NCBI RefSeq assembly: GCF_005543295.1
Contig: NZ_SRSG01000037.1
Span: 14,754 to 72,934, forward strand
DNA length: 58,181 nucleotides
Source of the DNA: Halalkalirubrum salinum
Lineage (GTDB): Archaea > Halobacteriota > Halobacteria > Halobacteriales > Haloferacaceae
Reading direction: 5' to 3'
Shown: piece after piece, positions 17,962-25,666 of the stretch
Numbering within the stretch: position 1 is the stretch's first letter
Layout of the letters: every line of letters starts with the position of its first letter
Program-made: the position numbers and the translations under genes
The notes under the pieces: generated by a model
The model's database searches: none
Told to the model about the DNA's origin: nothing
The model's input: only the letters and a program-made list of their open reading frames with translations

Positions 17962-18032
17962 TGGGACCGCTGAGAATTGAACTCAGGTCCAACGGACCCC
18001 ATCCGCAGAGGATACCACTACCCCACGGTCCC
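17962..18032 (-). tRNA. tRNA-Pro (GGG)
   Basis: On the minus strand the 71-nt gene begins GGGACCG and ends CGGTCCC plus discriminator A, giving a perfect 7-bp acceptor stem. The anticodon loop reads ATGGGGT, with anticodon GGG, U33 and the G37 expected for proline tRNAs. The T arm carries GTTCAATTC. No intron. A T/A-rich patch (CTTAATTG, around 18058-18066) upstream is a candidate promoter element. Confidence 0.93.
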
Positions 18033-18101
18033 GTATTTCGATCGAGGAGAGTCGGTCAATTAAGCGCTTCGTTTCGATCGCCCGTCCGGACAGTAGCCCA
18101 C

Positions 18102-19004
18102 TCAAACCAATACTCGTTCGAGGTCGACAACCGTCCCGGAGTCGGCGTCTGGATCGCCGACAAGCCGGCCGAGACAGACGACTGAACCACTCGGGACATG
18201 ACATGCGAGCAGTTGTCCCTGGGCTGGGTCCCCCGAGACCTCGATCACGCCGGGGGCGTACACCGGCGCGCCGCGGGCGACCTGCTCGGCGGCCGAGGGA
18301 GCGATCGTCACTGACGGTAATCCAGACAGCGCACGTTCGGCCGGTGAGAGGATCGATCGCAGGGCTTCTTCGTCACCTTCTTTCGCGAACTCGATCGCGT
18401 CGACGAGATCGTACATCGAAACGAGGTCGGTGTCATCGAACGGATCGGTTGCCGTCCGGCGGAGGTGGCCCATGTGTGCCCCAGTCCCGAGCGCGAGCCC
18501 GATGTCGTGACACAGTTTACGAACGTAGGTGCCGCTCTCACAGCGGATTCGAAGCAGGACCTGTCGGTCTGCAACGTCAAGCACGTCAAGGTCGTATATT
18601 TCGCGGCTCCGGAGTCGGCGGGTGACCGCGCTCTTTCGCGGCGGCTTCTGATAGATTTCGGCTTCGAACTCGGCGATCGTCTCCGAAAGTGTCGCAGGCG
18701 TAGGGCCATGGAGTTCTAACACGGCGACGTACTCTTTGGTCCCTTCGAGGAACACCTGTGCGATCCGCGTTGCGTCGCCAAACAACACCGGCAGACAGCC
18801 CGTGACCTTCGGATCGAGTGTGCCCGAATGCGCCGCCTCTTCGATCGGCTCCGCACCAAACGCGGGACACGCATCTACGACCGTGTCGCGAGCCCAGCCG
18901 GTGACTTGGTGGGCGGACGGCCCCGGAGGCTTGTCGAGGTTGACGACCCCAAACGTGAGCAACTCGGCGATCGACCGATCTTCGGGCGCTGGGCGAATAG
19001 ACAT
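18102..19004 (-). CDS. truB: Archaeal tRNA/rRNA pseudouridine synthase (Cbf5/TruB)
   Basis: Archaeal Cbf5 homologue, which makes pseudouridine in rRNA as part of H/ACA RNPs and U55 in tRNA. The catalytic loop AHSGTLDPKVTGCLPV contains the active-site Asp. Other motifs are KPPGPSAHQVT, KEYVAVLELHG and CESGTYVRKLCHDIG, and a PUA domain fills the last 75 residues (ARGAPVYAPGV, GDPAQGQLLAC). ATG at 19004 follows the cmk stop by two bases, so they are one transcription unit. Confidence 0.94.
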   Translation of the reverse strand: MSIRPAPEDRSIAELLTFGVVNLDKPPGPSAHQVTGWARDTVVDACPAFGAEPIEEAAHSGTLDPKVTGCLPVLFGDATRIAQVFLEGTKEYVAVLELHGPTPATLSETIAEFEAEIYQKPPRKSAVTRRLRSREIYDLDVLDVADRQVLLRIRCESGTYVRKLCHDIGLALGTGAHMGHLRRTATDPFDDTDLVSMYDLVDAIEFAKEGDEEALRSILSPAERALSGLPSVTIAPSAAEQVARGAPVYAPGVIEVSGDPAQGQLLACHVPSGSVVCLGRLVGDPDADSGTVVDLERVLV

Positions 19005-19006
19005 GC

Positions 19007-19585
19007 TCAAAAGTCGTAGTTGACGCCGGTCACCGCCGCTTTGCCTTCGTCACTGTCTGGATCGTAGGAGTCGATCGCGGTCGTGAGCATGCCAAGAACG
19101 CCTTCTGGACTCCACCGGGCGGTGTTGTACGCGATATCGTAGATAGTGAGATCTCCGATGTTGATGTTGTAGTACTCGCGGTAGCGTTTGGCTTCACTCT
19201 GTTCGCGGCGATCGGTCTCCGTTTCGGCGACCGCGACCGGCTTGTCCTCGCGATCGGCGATCCGCTCGGCACGGATCGAAAGCGGCGCGTCGAGCCAGAT
19301 CTTGATGTCGGCGTGATCGCCCGCCAGCCAGCCTGCAAGCCGGGATTCGAGGAGCACGTCGTCGCGTTCGACGGCAATCTCGTAGAGCCGTCGATCGAGT
19401 TCGCGATCGATCGAGTCGTCGCTTTCTGCGTGTTCGTTAAACTCCACAGGCGTCATGTCTCGTTCGGCCGCCATCTCTCGGAAGATGTCGCCGCCAGAGA
19501 TGTGTTCGAGATCGAACGCCTTCGCGAGCGCGGCGGCGGTCGTGCTCTTGCCGCTGCCCGGCGGACCGGAAACGGTGAGTAACAT
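19007..19585 (-). CDS. cmk: Cytidylate kinase
   Basis: Phosphorylates CMP/dCMP. The 192-residue protein has the P-loop GPPGSGKSTTAAALA, then HISGGDIFREMA, a lid region with RIADREDKP and the conserved REYYNINIGDLTIYDIAYNT of archaeal cytidylate kinases. It is followed directly by truB; upstream is the DUF106 gene on the same strand. adk-DUF106-cmk-truB is a common haloarchaeal arrangement. Confidence 0.95.
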   Translation of the reverse strand: MLLTVSGPPGSGKSTTAAALAKAFDLEHISGGDIFREMAAERDMTPVEFNEHAESDDSIDRELDRRLYEIAVERDDVLLESRLAGWLAGDHADIKIWLDAPLSIRAERIADREDKPVAVAETETDRREQSEAKRYREYYNINIGDLTIYDIAYNTARWSPEGVLGMLTTAIDSYDPDSDEGKAAVTGVNYDF

Positions 19586-19684
19586 ATGTACTCTCCGCCG
19601 GTGTCGCTAAAAGAGGTTGTCCTTCGACCGCGCCCTGCGAAACAAAACCACAACTGAGACCGCTGTACCCGATCGCCCGTCCGA

Positions 19685-20566
19685 CTAAGCGGCCGACGGA
19701 CTCATACTGATGTTGAGTCCCTTCTGGATGATCTGGTTGAACGCCATCGAACAGAGGAAGTACCAGACAATCCACATCTGCATCGGCCCAACGATCCCCG
19801 TCGTCCACGTGACTTCTCCGGCCAACGGAACGACGATCTCGCCGAGCGCATCGCCGTGGCCGTCCCAGACGCGCCAGTACAGCCAGAGGAACGCCGGGAT
19901 CGTGAGGAACATGATCCACACCATCGGGCGGAACTGCTCTTTCATCATCCCGACCTGATCGCCCATCATCTCCATCTGTTGTTCTTGCAGCTCGTCCATC
20001 TTCTCGTCATCGCCGGCTTCTTTGGCCTCTTTTCGTTTCTCGGACATCTCTTTCATCCGAGCCTGGTATTTGCCCATCTTTTCGGTGTCCATCAGGCCAA
20101 CCCGCAGCAGCGAGGAGTACAGCCCCGTCACGAGCGCGAGGATCATGATAACGAGGTAGAAGGGTAACATCGCGTCGATCGGCCCCAACACGATGTTGAC
20201 TGTCCCCCCGATAACCGATCGGACTGGTTCGTAGGCATAGCCAACGAACAACAGCAGGGTGAACAGGCCTGCGCCCTTGTCCCACTTGGTCCAGGTGTTC
20301 GATTCGATCTCTTCGTACTCGAAGTCTGCTTCGGCTTCGAGTCCCTCGCGGGCTTCCTCGAGGTTCTCGACGCGGAATCCCTCCTCGCCGTCGACGAGAA
20401 TTTCTTTTTCGATGAGCCGGCCCCACTGCCCGCTCGTGATTTCGTCGCGAACGTCGACCCACTTGACGTCGCCCTCGCTGGCCCGATCAAGGACGGTTTC
20501 GATCGCCGATCGCATCTCCTCGCTCTCGCGGGCAAGCGATCGGACTCTCGATTCGATTCGACTCAT
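19685..20566 (-). CDS. DUF106 membrane protein (YidC/EMC3-like insertase family)
   Basis: A 293-residue member of the archaeal DUF106 family, related to the YidC/Oxa1/EMC3 insertase superfamily. A charged N-terminal region of about 90 residues is followed by a hydrophobic segment near residue 100 (GLFTLLLFVGYAYEPVRS), a second (LPFYLVIMILALVTGLYSSL), and a long Met/Glu/Lys cytoplasmic coiled coil (MKEMSEKRKEAKEAGDDEKM). Two more hydrophobic segments (MVWIMFLTIPAFLWLYWRVW and MQMWIVWYFLCSMAFNQII) complete the chain. The Met-rich coiled coil fits binding of nascent membrane proteins. A TATA-like GTTAAGAAC lies at 20590-20598. Confidence 0.92.
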   Translation of the reverse strand: MSRIESRVRSLARESEEMRSAIETVLDRASEGDVKWVDVRDEITSGQWGRLIEKEILVDGEEGFRVENLEEAREGLEAEADFEYEEIESNTWTKWDKGAGLFTLLLFVGYAYEPVRSVIGGTVNIVLGPIDAMLPFYLVIMILALVTGLYSSLLRVGLMDTEKMGKYQARMKEMSEKRKEAKEAGDDEKMDELQEQQMEMMGDQVGMMKEQFRPMVWIMFLTIPAFLWLYWRVWDGHGDALGEIVVPLAGEVTWTTGIVGPMQMWIVWYFLCSMAFNQIIQKGLNISMSPSAA

Positions 20567-20725
20567 TAGTACTCGATTAGCAACCAGACGTTAAGAACCT
20601 TTTACTCTGGGTGCGCGGTCGAACTAGCCCACACAGCGGTGATCCCCGCCAGTTGCCAGCATCCACGATTGTCAGCGCTATAGTAATCGTTAGAACTTAT
20701 TGCTCAAAAAGTGTTGCAGTAGATA

Positions 20726-21412
20726 GTGAACCATCTCGACGAGATCTCCGTCGAGGAATTGCAAGACGCCCTCGACAACGTGGACAATAAGAAGCCGATA
20801 CAACGGCTCTTAGCGGCAATAGCGTACAAAAACGGTGTTTCCCAAACCGAGTTAGCTGAGTGGTACGACGTGCAACGGCGGACAATCTACAGCTGGCTCA
20901 AGCGACTCGACACAAACGAGTCGCTTGAGCAGGCCGTGTCTGATGATAAACGAACTGGAAGAAAACGAAAACTTTCAGAACCACAGCAAGAAGAATTTGA
21001 AGAAGCCGTTCACGAACCACCTAGTGAGGCCGGGATTGACGCGCCGGCGTGGACGCCAGCGCTTGCTCAAGATTTTCTCGAAGAAATGTACAGCGTCGAG
21101 TATTCAATCCCAAGTTGTCGGCGGTTGCTGAAAGAAGCGGGATTGAGCTACCAGAAACCCCGGCGATCAACCGCCGAAGCTGATGAAGACGAGCAAGAAG
21201 CGTTCCAAGATGAGCGCAGAAAAAGCGGCGGGGGATGGACGCCACCGTAGTCTGTATCGACCAAAGCAAGAGATCTGTGCACGCGGCGCTCCGTCGAACT
21301 CTCTGGGCAACGCGACTGGACGCGTCTACTGGACGCGATCACCGAAGGCAGTGGTCGCTTTTTTTGCCGAGTCACCGAGTACGTCACCGCCGATTACGAA
21401 ATCAGTTCATTT
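20726..21412 (+). pseudogene. IS630-type transposase, N-terminal part (frameshifted)
   Basis: The GTG at 20726 opens a frame with helix-turn-helix KNGVSQTELAEWYDVQRRTIYSWLKR and the Lys/Arg-rich linker typical of IS630 (YSIPSCRRLLKEAGLSYQKP). The frame is lost near 21225; the next part, MDATVVCIDQSKRSVHAAL with the first catalytic Asp, continues in another frame from 21235. A third frame resumes with SGQRDWTRLLDAIT and FFCRVTEYVTADYEI to about 21404. At least two frameshifts are therefore present. The coding sequence stops at the 8-bp repeat GTTCATTT that flanks the nested cassette. Confidence 0.85.
21405..21412 (+). repeat. 8-bp target-site duplication, left copy
   Basis: GTTCATTT directly before the left inverted repeat of the nested cassette; an identical copy follows the right repeat at 22512-22519. 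Eight bases is the duplication length known for IS6-family transposition. Confidence 0.8.
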
Positions 21413-21569
21413 GGCGTTGTTGAAATCCTATTCTTCAGACACAGAGTAGGATGAAACAGCCGGTCGCTGAAGAGTGCGTATTGACTACCAATAGCTCAGC
21501 CAGTTCAACGAGGTGACCCGGTGGCTACTGCGGAAAACCATTTCCCGTTGTGACCTCTACATTCTAAAG

Positions 21570-22058
21570 ATGGTTTCCAAGGAACTCGACAGCGTGGATA
21601 AAGGCATACTGTATCTTCTCCAGAAGGATGCCCGACGTAATACGACCGAGGACATGGCTGAGAAAGTCGGTGTTTCGTCCAGTACGGTTGCTAATCGAAT
21701 CAACAGTCTTGAGGAGCGTGGCGTCATTATCGGTTATCACCCAATCATCAAGTATAGTGAAACAGGGTTAGGTCACCACCTCCTCGTGACCGCCACAGTC
21801 CCCCTCCAAGACCGAGAGAAGATACTGGCCGACCTTATGGAGGTTTCCGGTGTCGTTAGCATTCATGAGCTATTGACTAACAATGAGAACCTGTCACTAG
21901 AAGTAGTGGGCCGCACGTCGGAGGACATTGAGGACACCCTCGAAGCTCTGGACTCACTCGGCGTCGATATTGAGCGGATGGAGATGATGAAACAGGAGCG
22001 AACGAACCCGTACAACCACTTCGGTCAGGAGTTTGCGAATAAGGAGGACACTGGCTAA
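21570..22058 (+). CDS. Lrp/AsnC-like winged-helix regulator on cassette
   Basis: A 162-residue protein: MVSKELDSVDKGILYLLQKD leads into the HTH NTTEDMAEKVGVSSSTVANRINSLEERGVI, as in Lrp/AsnC proteins, followed by an alpha/beta domain (HHLLVTATVPLQDREKILAD, VSGVVSIHELL, NLSLEVVGRTSEDIEDTLEA) like a RAM ligand domain. ATG at 21570 matches the usual start; the longer frame from 21513 would begin in IS end sequence. With the following HalOD1 gene it is the only cargo of the cassette. Target genes and ligand are unknown. Confidence 0.88.
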   Translation: MVSKELDSVDKGILYLLQKDARRNTTEDMAEKVGVSSSTVANRINSLEERGVIIGYHPIIKYSETGLGHHLLVTATVPLQDREKILADLMEVSGVVSIHELLTNNENLSLEVVGRTSEDIEDTLEALDSLGVDIERMEMMKQERTNPYNHFGQEFANKEDTG

Positions 22059-22136
22059 TTTCCAGCCTCTCTTAAGTCACTCTGGAAACTATCAATACTC
22101 CAATAGGTTCAACAAGGGCGGGGACTATAGGAGTGT

Positions 22137-22388
22137 ATGGTCAAAGCACAGACCGCAACAGCGACCGTCGATACTGTAATCAATGAAGTAGTTGAGACAG
22201 TAGCCAAAGCAGAAGACGTTGACCCTCTCGAACTTACTCCCCCGCTCTATGAAGTAATCGACCCCGACGCCTTAGAGAGCTTATTTGCCAACCACCGAGT
22301 ACTTGGGAAGGTTATTTTCAATTATGCTGGCTACGAGGTGAGTGTTTTCTCTGATGGGGATGTTTCGGTCAAATCCCACGGTACATAA
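22137..22388 (+). CDS. HalOD1 output-domain protein on cassette
   Basis: An 83-residue single-domain protein. The HalOD1 signature is clear: LELTPPLYEVIDPDALESLF followed by GKVIFNYAGYEVSVFSDGDV. HalOD1 is a haloarchaeal domain predicted to act as an output module of signalling proteins; its biochemical function is unknown. It starts 78 bp after the Lrp-like gene on the same strand, suggesting a two-gene unit. Confidence 0.9.
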   Translation: MVKAQTATATVDTVINEVVETVAKAEDVDPLELTPPLYEVIDPDALESLFANHRVLGKVIFNYAGYEVSVFSDGDVSVKSHGT

Positions 22389-22511
22389 CCACAATCGCTG
22401 ACAGAATCGATGATACCCGCACCGCTGTAGATAACACTTTGCTGGATACACACTCTGTACTGATCGAGACTGGGTCAGAATGTATCACTTGCTGAGGATT
22501 TCAACAGAGCC

Positions 22512-22519
22512 GTTCATTT
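22512..22519 (+). repeat. 8-bp target-site duplication, right copy
   Basis: GTTCATTT directly after the right inverted repeat of the cassette, identical to 21405-21412. The interrupted transposase reading resumes at this point (FILLSVNGFEDSLIVVFD). Confidence 0.8.
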
Positions 22520-22743
22520 TATTATCAGTAAATGGATTCGAGGATAGCTTGATTGTAGTATTTGATGTGGCACTGTATTTCCAGGCATCGTATCCTCCGG
22601 AGTTGAATCCTGTCGAGAGGTGCTGGAGACAGCTTCAAGCGTCTCTTCGCAACCGCTTCTTTGACTCACTCGACGAGTTGACGACAGCGATTGATACAGC
22701 TCTCGACCAGCTCTCAATCCCAAAAGTGAACAACTACTTATAA
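22520..22743 (+). pseudogene. IS630-type transposase, C-terminal part
   Basis: Resumes the interrupted transposase with FEDSLIVVFDVALYFQAS (second catalytic region; family members have LDGAP here) and runs into YPPELNPVERCWRQLQASLR, with the last acidic catalytic residue, then DELTTAIDTALDQLS and a stop. About 20 residues normally found between YFQAS and SPELNPVE are missing, and the Asp-Gly-Ala-Pro core is altered, so this part is also damaged. Confidence 0.82.
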
Positions 22744-22823
22744 AACTACTATAGTAGAGATACGAACGTCCCTTCTATCGGTACTCCCTGCCGATTTGTC
22801 GGCGCGCTCTCTGAAACACTGAG

Positions 22824-23156
22824 TTAGGCGCTCGATTCGATCGGCTTGGCGACTGCTTCGAGTTGGTCCATGGTGAGTGTAATCCGGCCCGTCGTCTCTG
22901 CCTCTTCGGACCGGCCGGGGTCGAATTTCAGCTCATACTCGTGCCAGTCACCGAGACGGGCAGTCGGACAGAGGATTTCTTCCTCGCTGAAGCCCGCTTC
23001 GGACTGCGTCACGACAACCGTTCGACGGCTTCCAGTGGCAGGTTCGAGTTTCAGCGCGTAGCTGTGCCAGTCACCAAAGCGTGCGGTGACATCCAGGATG
23101 TCTCCCTCTTCGAAGCCAGCGATCGAGTCTGTGATTTCGTAGTTATGTGCGTTCAT
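22824..23156 (-). CDS. Small protein with internal 45-residue duplication
   Basis: A 110-residue protein made of two similar units: GFEEGDILDVTARFGDWHSYALKLEP and GFSEEEILCPTARLGDWHEY, each containing TAR-F/L-GDWH-x-Y-x-L-K, in about residues 12-50 and 53-88. It ends with a Thr/Glu segment, ITLTMDQLEAVAK. ATG at 23156 (MNAHNYEI) is preferred over 23165. No known family is recognised. It lies in the mobile patch between adk and DUF106 but outside the IS630 ends. Confidence 0.65.
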   Translation of the reverse strand: MNAHNYEITDSIAGFEEGDILDVTARFGDWHSYALKLEPATGSRRTVVVTQSEAGFSEEEILCPTARLGDWHEYELKFDPGRSEEAETTGRITLTMDQLEAVAKPIESSA

Positions 23157-23165
23157 TACATGCAA

Positions 23166-23658
23166 CAGTACGAGCTGGAGTCATAAAAATCCAATTTATA
23201 ATTATTAACTGGTCTTCTGTGGACAATTATTTAGAAATATAGCCCTATATAGAACAAATATATGTTACTCAGCCGTGTGGCTGTGAGAATCACCCGAGAG
23301 CCAGGTTACTCTCATTCCGACGAGTAACGTGCATCTCTCACTGCTCAAGATCCCGACGCCTGGTCAGTCTTGTTAGTTGCAGAAAACGCACCGCAAGTGA
23401 TCTACTGTACGATCGGTAGCTTCCGGTTGAACTCTGTCTAACGGATTTACACCGGGAAACACAGCTATCGTAACGTTTGCGACGATTTGCAACAGGTACC
23501 TCCGAATCCTGTCTGAGAGAGCGTGAATCAGCAGCTACTGAATCACTGTGAGATCATAAGTGCAAACGCTGCTATAGCCGTCATCGTCAGCGGGAGTCAC
23601 CACCCGTCGTCAGCATCTACGGTTGTCACCGCCATCCGTGCCGATCGCCCAAATCGCG
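23166..23658. other. Intergenic stretch, no gene seen
   Basis: About 490 bp without a credible coding frame. The part near 23170-23270 is AT-rich, suggesting foreign DNA. Near 23605-23628 it holds a diverged copy (20 of 24 bases) of the sequence at 20658-20681 on the other side of the mobile patch. No tRNA or clear terminator was found. Confidence 0.5.
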
Positions 23659-24267
23659 TCAGTCCAGAACCGCGACGATACGCTCGAAAACCTCGTCGGG
23701 CGATGCCTCGCCGTCGATCTCGACGAGATCACCCTCCTCGCGGTAGTGTTCAATCACTGGTTCGGTGTTTTCTTCGTAGACACGGAGTCGATCGCGGACG
23801 ACATCCTCGGTGTCGTCATCGCGCTGGACGAGTCGATCGCGAACGGCCTCGTCGTCGGGCATGTTGAACTCGGTGTGGTAGATGTCGCCTGTTTCTGGAT
23901 CCATTCGCCGGCCGGTAAGCCGTCGAACGAGTTCCTCCTTGCCGACACTGAGGTAAATTACCGCGTCGAGATCGGTGATTTCAGAGAGATACGTTGCCTG
24001 TTCGAGGTTCCGTGGATAGCCGTCCAGTACGTAGCCGTCCGCGTTCGACAGCGCTTCGCGGACGATCTCGTTTACTACCGCATCAGGGACGAGTTCGCCC
24101 GCGTCCATGTACTCCCGAGGGGTGCCGTACTCGGTTTCCATGTCCTTGTTCGCCCGGAGCGCATCACCAGTCGTGACGTGTTCGATGTCGTATTCGTCAG
24201 CCAGTCGCTTGCTCTGTGTTCCTTTGCCCGCCCCGGGCGCCCCAAGGAGCAAAATTCGTGGTTCCAT
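23659..24267 (-). CDS. adk: Adenylate kinase
   Basis: Interconverts ATP+AMP and 2 ADP. The 202-residue protein has the P-loop [20 protein letters not shown], the AMP-binding [12 protein letters not shown] and [13 protein letters not shown], and the lid entry [20 protein letters not shown]. It is the normal upstream partner of DUF106-cmk-truB, from which it is now separated by mobile DNA. A TATA-like ATAAATAT at 24291-24298 lies 24-31 bp upstream of the ATG, fitting a leaderless transcript. Confidence 0.96.
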   Translation of the reverse strand: MEPRILLLGAPGAGKGTQSKRLADEYDIEHVTTGDALRANKDMETEYGTPREYMDAGELVPDAVVNEIVREALSNADGYVLDGYPRNLEQATYLSEITDLDAVIYLSVGKEELVRRLTGRRMDPETGDIYHTEFNMPDDEAVRDRLVQRDDDTEDVVRDRLRVYEENTEPVIEHYREEGDLVEIDGEASPDEVFERIVAVLD

Positions 24268-24290
24268 ATCTGTATCAACCGTGGGGACTC

Positions 24291-24298
24291 ATAAATAT
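24291..24298 (-). promoter_or_regulatory. TATA-like box for adk
   Basis: ATAAATAT on the plus strand (ATATTTAT on the coding strand) lies 24-31 bp upstream of the adk ATG at 24267, the spacing of an archaeal TATA box for a leaderless message. Confidence 0.5.
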
Positions 24299-24416
24299 CT
24301 AAAGAAACGTCTGAGCAGTGTCCCTTGGGTAAAGATCACGGGGCGATCAAACAGTACACAGAAATCTCGAAACCGAACAAGTATTAGCCCTCTCCGGCCG
24401 AACCGATCGGTAGACA

Positions 24417-24566
24417 ATGCCGGATCAGCGCAGGAGCACCAGACCGATAGCAGATAGGGTGTCGGCCGTTGCGTCCCGGTTGGGGGACATCGATCGCGGC
24501 TGGCTGGCCGTGCTCCTGGGGTTTTTGATCGTTGGGATCCAGTTGGCGATCCAGCTTCTGGGCTAA
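24417..24566 (+). CDS. Single-span membrane protein, 49 residues
   Basis: From ATG at 24417: MPDQRRSTRPIADRVSAVAS, then a membrane segment WLAVLLGFLIVGIQLAIQLL and stop. The basic N-terminus fits an inside location. The stop lies four bases before the GTG start of the YeiH-type transporter, so the two look cotranscribed. No family recognised. Confidence 0.6.
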   Translation: MPDQRRSTRPIADRVSAVASRLGDIDRGWLAVLLGFLIVGIQLAIQLLG

Positions 24567-24570
24567 AACA

Positions 24571-25590
24571 GTGGCCACATACATACGAACTTACGCGCCG
24601 GGATTTGGGCTGCTGGTTGCCGCTGGCGTGCTCGCAGTCGCGACCGCGTCGCTGTCGCCGCTGGTGAACGCACTCGTTGTCGCCGTATGTATTGGGGCTG
24701 TGTTGGGTAATCTCGTTGATATCCCAGAGCAGTTCGAAGCAGGGATCGGGCTCAGACGACTCTTTTTAGAAACCGGAATTGTTCTCCTCGGAGTGAGCGT
24801 CGCGCTTGCAGAACTCCTCACGGCCGGACCGCGACTTCTTGCAATCGTGCTCGGAACTGTCGCGTTCGGTTTGGTCGTGGTTGAATCGATCGGTCGCGTC
24901 GTGTTTGGGCTCACAGATGAATTGCCGTCGTTGCTCGCGGCCGGTTCGAGCATTTGTGGGGTGTCTGCGGTTGTGGCCATTGGTCGGGTGATCGGCGCAC
25001 GCGACGGGCCGCTTGCGCTCGCTGCTGGGACGGTTTTGTTTTTTGACGCGGTGACGCTCGTGTTGTTTCCGATCGTCGGGAGGGCGTTATCGCTTTCGAG
25101 CGTTGAGTTCGGCGTGTGGGCAGGATTGAGCATGTTCAGCACGGGACCGGTCGCAGCCGCGGGGTTTGCATACTCGCCGGAAGCAGGCCAGTGGGCAACA
25201 GTCACGAAACTCGTCAGAAACTCGCTTTTGGGGCTCGTTGCGATCGGGTATTCGATCGTCGCGGTCCGGCTCAGACACACAGTCGGTACAGGAACGAAAA
25301 CACGTGCGACTGATCCGTCGGTGACCCGGCTGTGGAGAGACTTTCCAAAGTTTCTCGTCGGGTTTGTGCTTCTGGCCGTGGTTGCTAACACGGGCGTGCT
25401 CACCGCGTCGTCGATCGAGGCAATCGGGACGGTCACCGACTGGCTGTTCGTGCTCGCATTTGTCGGCCTAGGAACGACGATACAGCTCTCGACAATGCGC
25501 GACGCCGGGGGTACGCCGGTGGCGATCGTGCTCGTGTATCTGGTTATTATTGCTGGAGTGTCGCTTGTTGCGGTCATGGCGTTGTTTTGA
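24571..25590 (+). CDS. YeiH/UPF0324-family membrane transporter
   Basis: About 339 residues, ten or so membrane segments. The family features are visible: AVCIGAVLGNLVDIPEQFEAG, RRLFLETGIVLLGVSVALAE (first helix pair), SSICGVSAVVAIGRVIGA with the conserved Cys/Ser patch and FVGLGTTIQLSTMR near the C-terminus. Members are called putative sulfate exporters, but substrate evidence is thin. GTG at 24571 directly after the upstream stop is chosen; an ATG at 24532 inside the preceding gene is unlikely. Confidence 0.87.
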   Translation: MATYIRTYAPGFGLLVAAGVLAVATASLSPLVNALVVAVCIGAVLGNLVDIPEQFEAGIGLRRLFLETGIVLLGVSVALAELLTAGPRLLAIVLGTVAFGLVVVESIGRVVFGLTDELPSLLAAGSSICGVSAVVAIGRVIGARDGPLALAAGTVLFFDAVTLVLFPIVGRALSLSSVEFGVWAGLSMFSTGPVAAAGFAYSPEAGQWATVTKLVRNSLLGLVAIGYSIVAVRLRHTVGTGTKTRATDPSVTRLWRDFPKFLVGFVLLAVVANTGVLTASSIEAIGTVTDWLFVLAFVGLGTTIQLSTMRDAGGTPVAIVLVYLVIIAGVSLVAVMALF

Positions 25591-25666
25591 CGGACGAACC
25601 CAACAGGCTGAGATATCAGCCCAGCGATACCCAAACCAATTTGCAAGTACCCGATAGAGTATACGC

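Larger units (their letters stand above)
21413..22511 (+). mobile_element. Transposase-less cassette with IS6-like ends
   Basis: The left end reads GGCGTTGTTGAAATCCT (21413-21429). The right end, read inward on the minus strand from 22511, reads GGCTCTGTTGAAATCCT, giving 15 of 17 identical bases. Both are IS6-family type (compare GGCACTGTTG of IS26). Identical GTTCATTT octamers flank the ends and interrupt one transposase codon region, so insertion is direct. Inside there is no transposase, only an Lrp-like regulator gene and a HalOD1 gene. It would need a transposase supplied in trans. Confidence 0.82.
20678..22754 (+). mobile_element. Decayed IS630-type element, split by a nested cassette
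   Basis: The ends share CTATAGTA: left at 20678-20685 and, inverted, right at 22747-22754, compatible with a TA-targeting IS630/Tc1-type element. The transposase gene inside has frameshifts, a 1.1-kb insertion (21413-22511) and an internal deletion, so it is dead. It sits between adk and DUF106, genes normally adjacent. Boundaries were inferred from the shared octamer and are approximate. Confidence 0.7.

Noticed and set aside
21413-22511. Ordinary IS6 element
   Set aside because: No DDE transposase frame of IS6 type was found between the ends.
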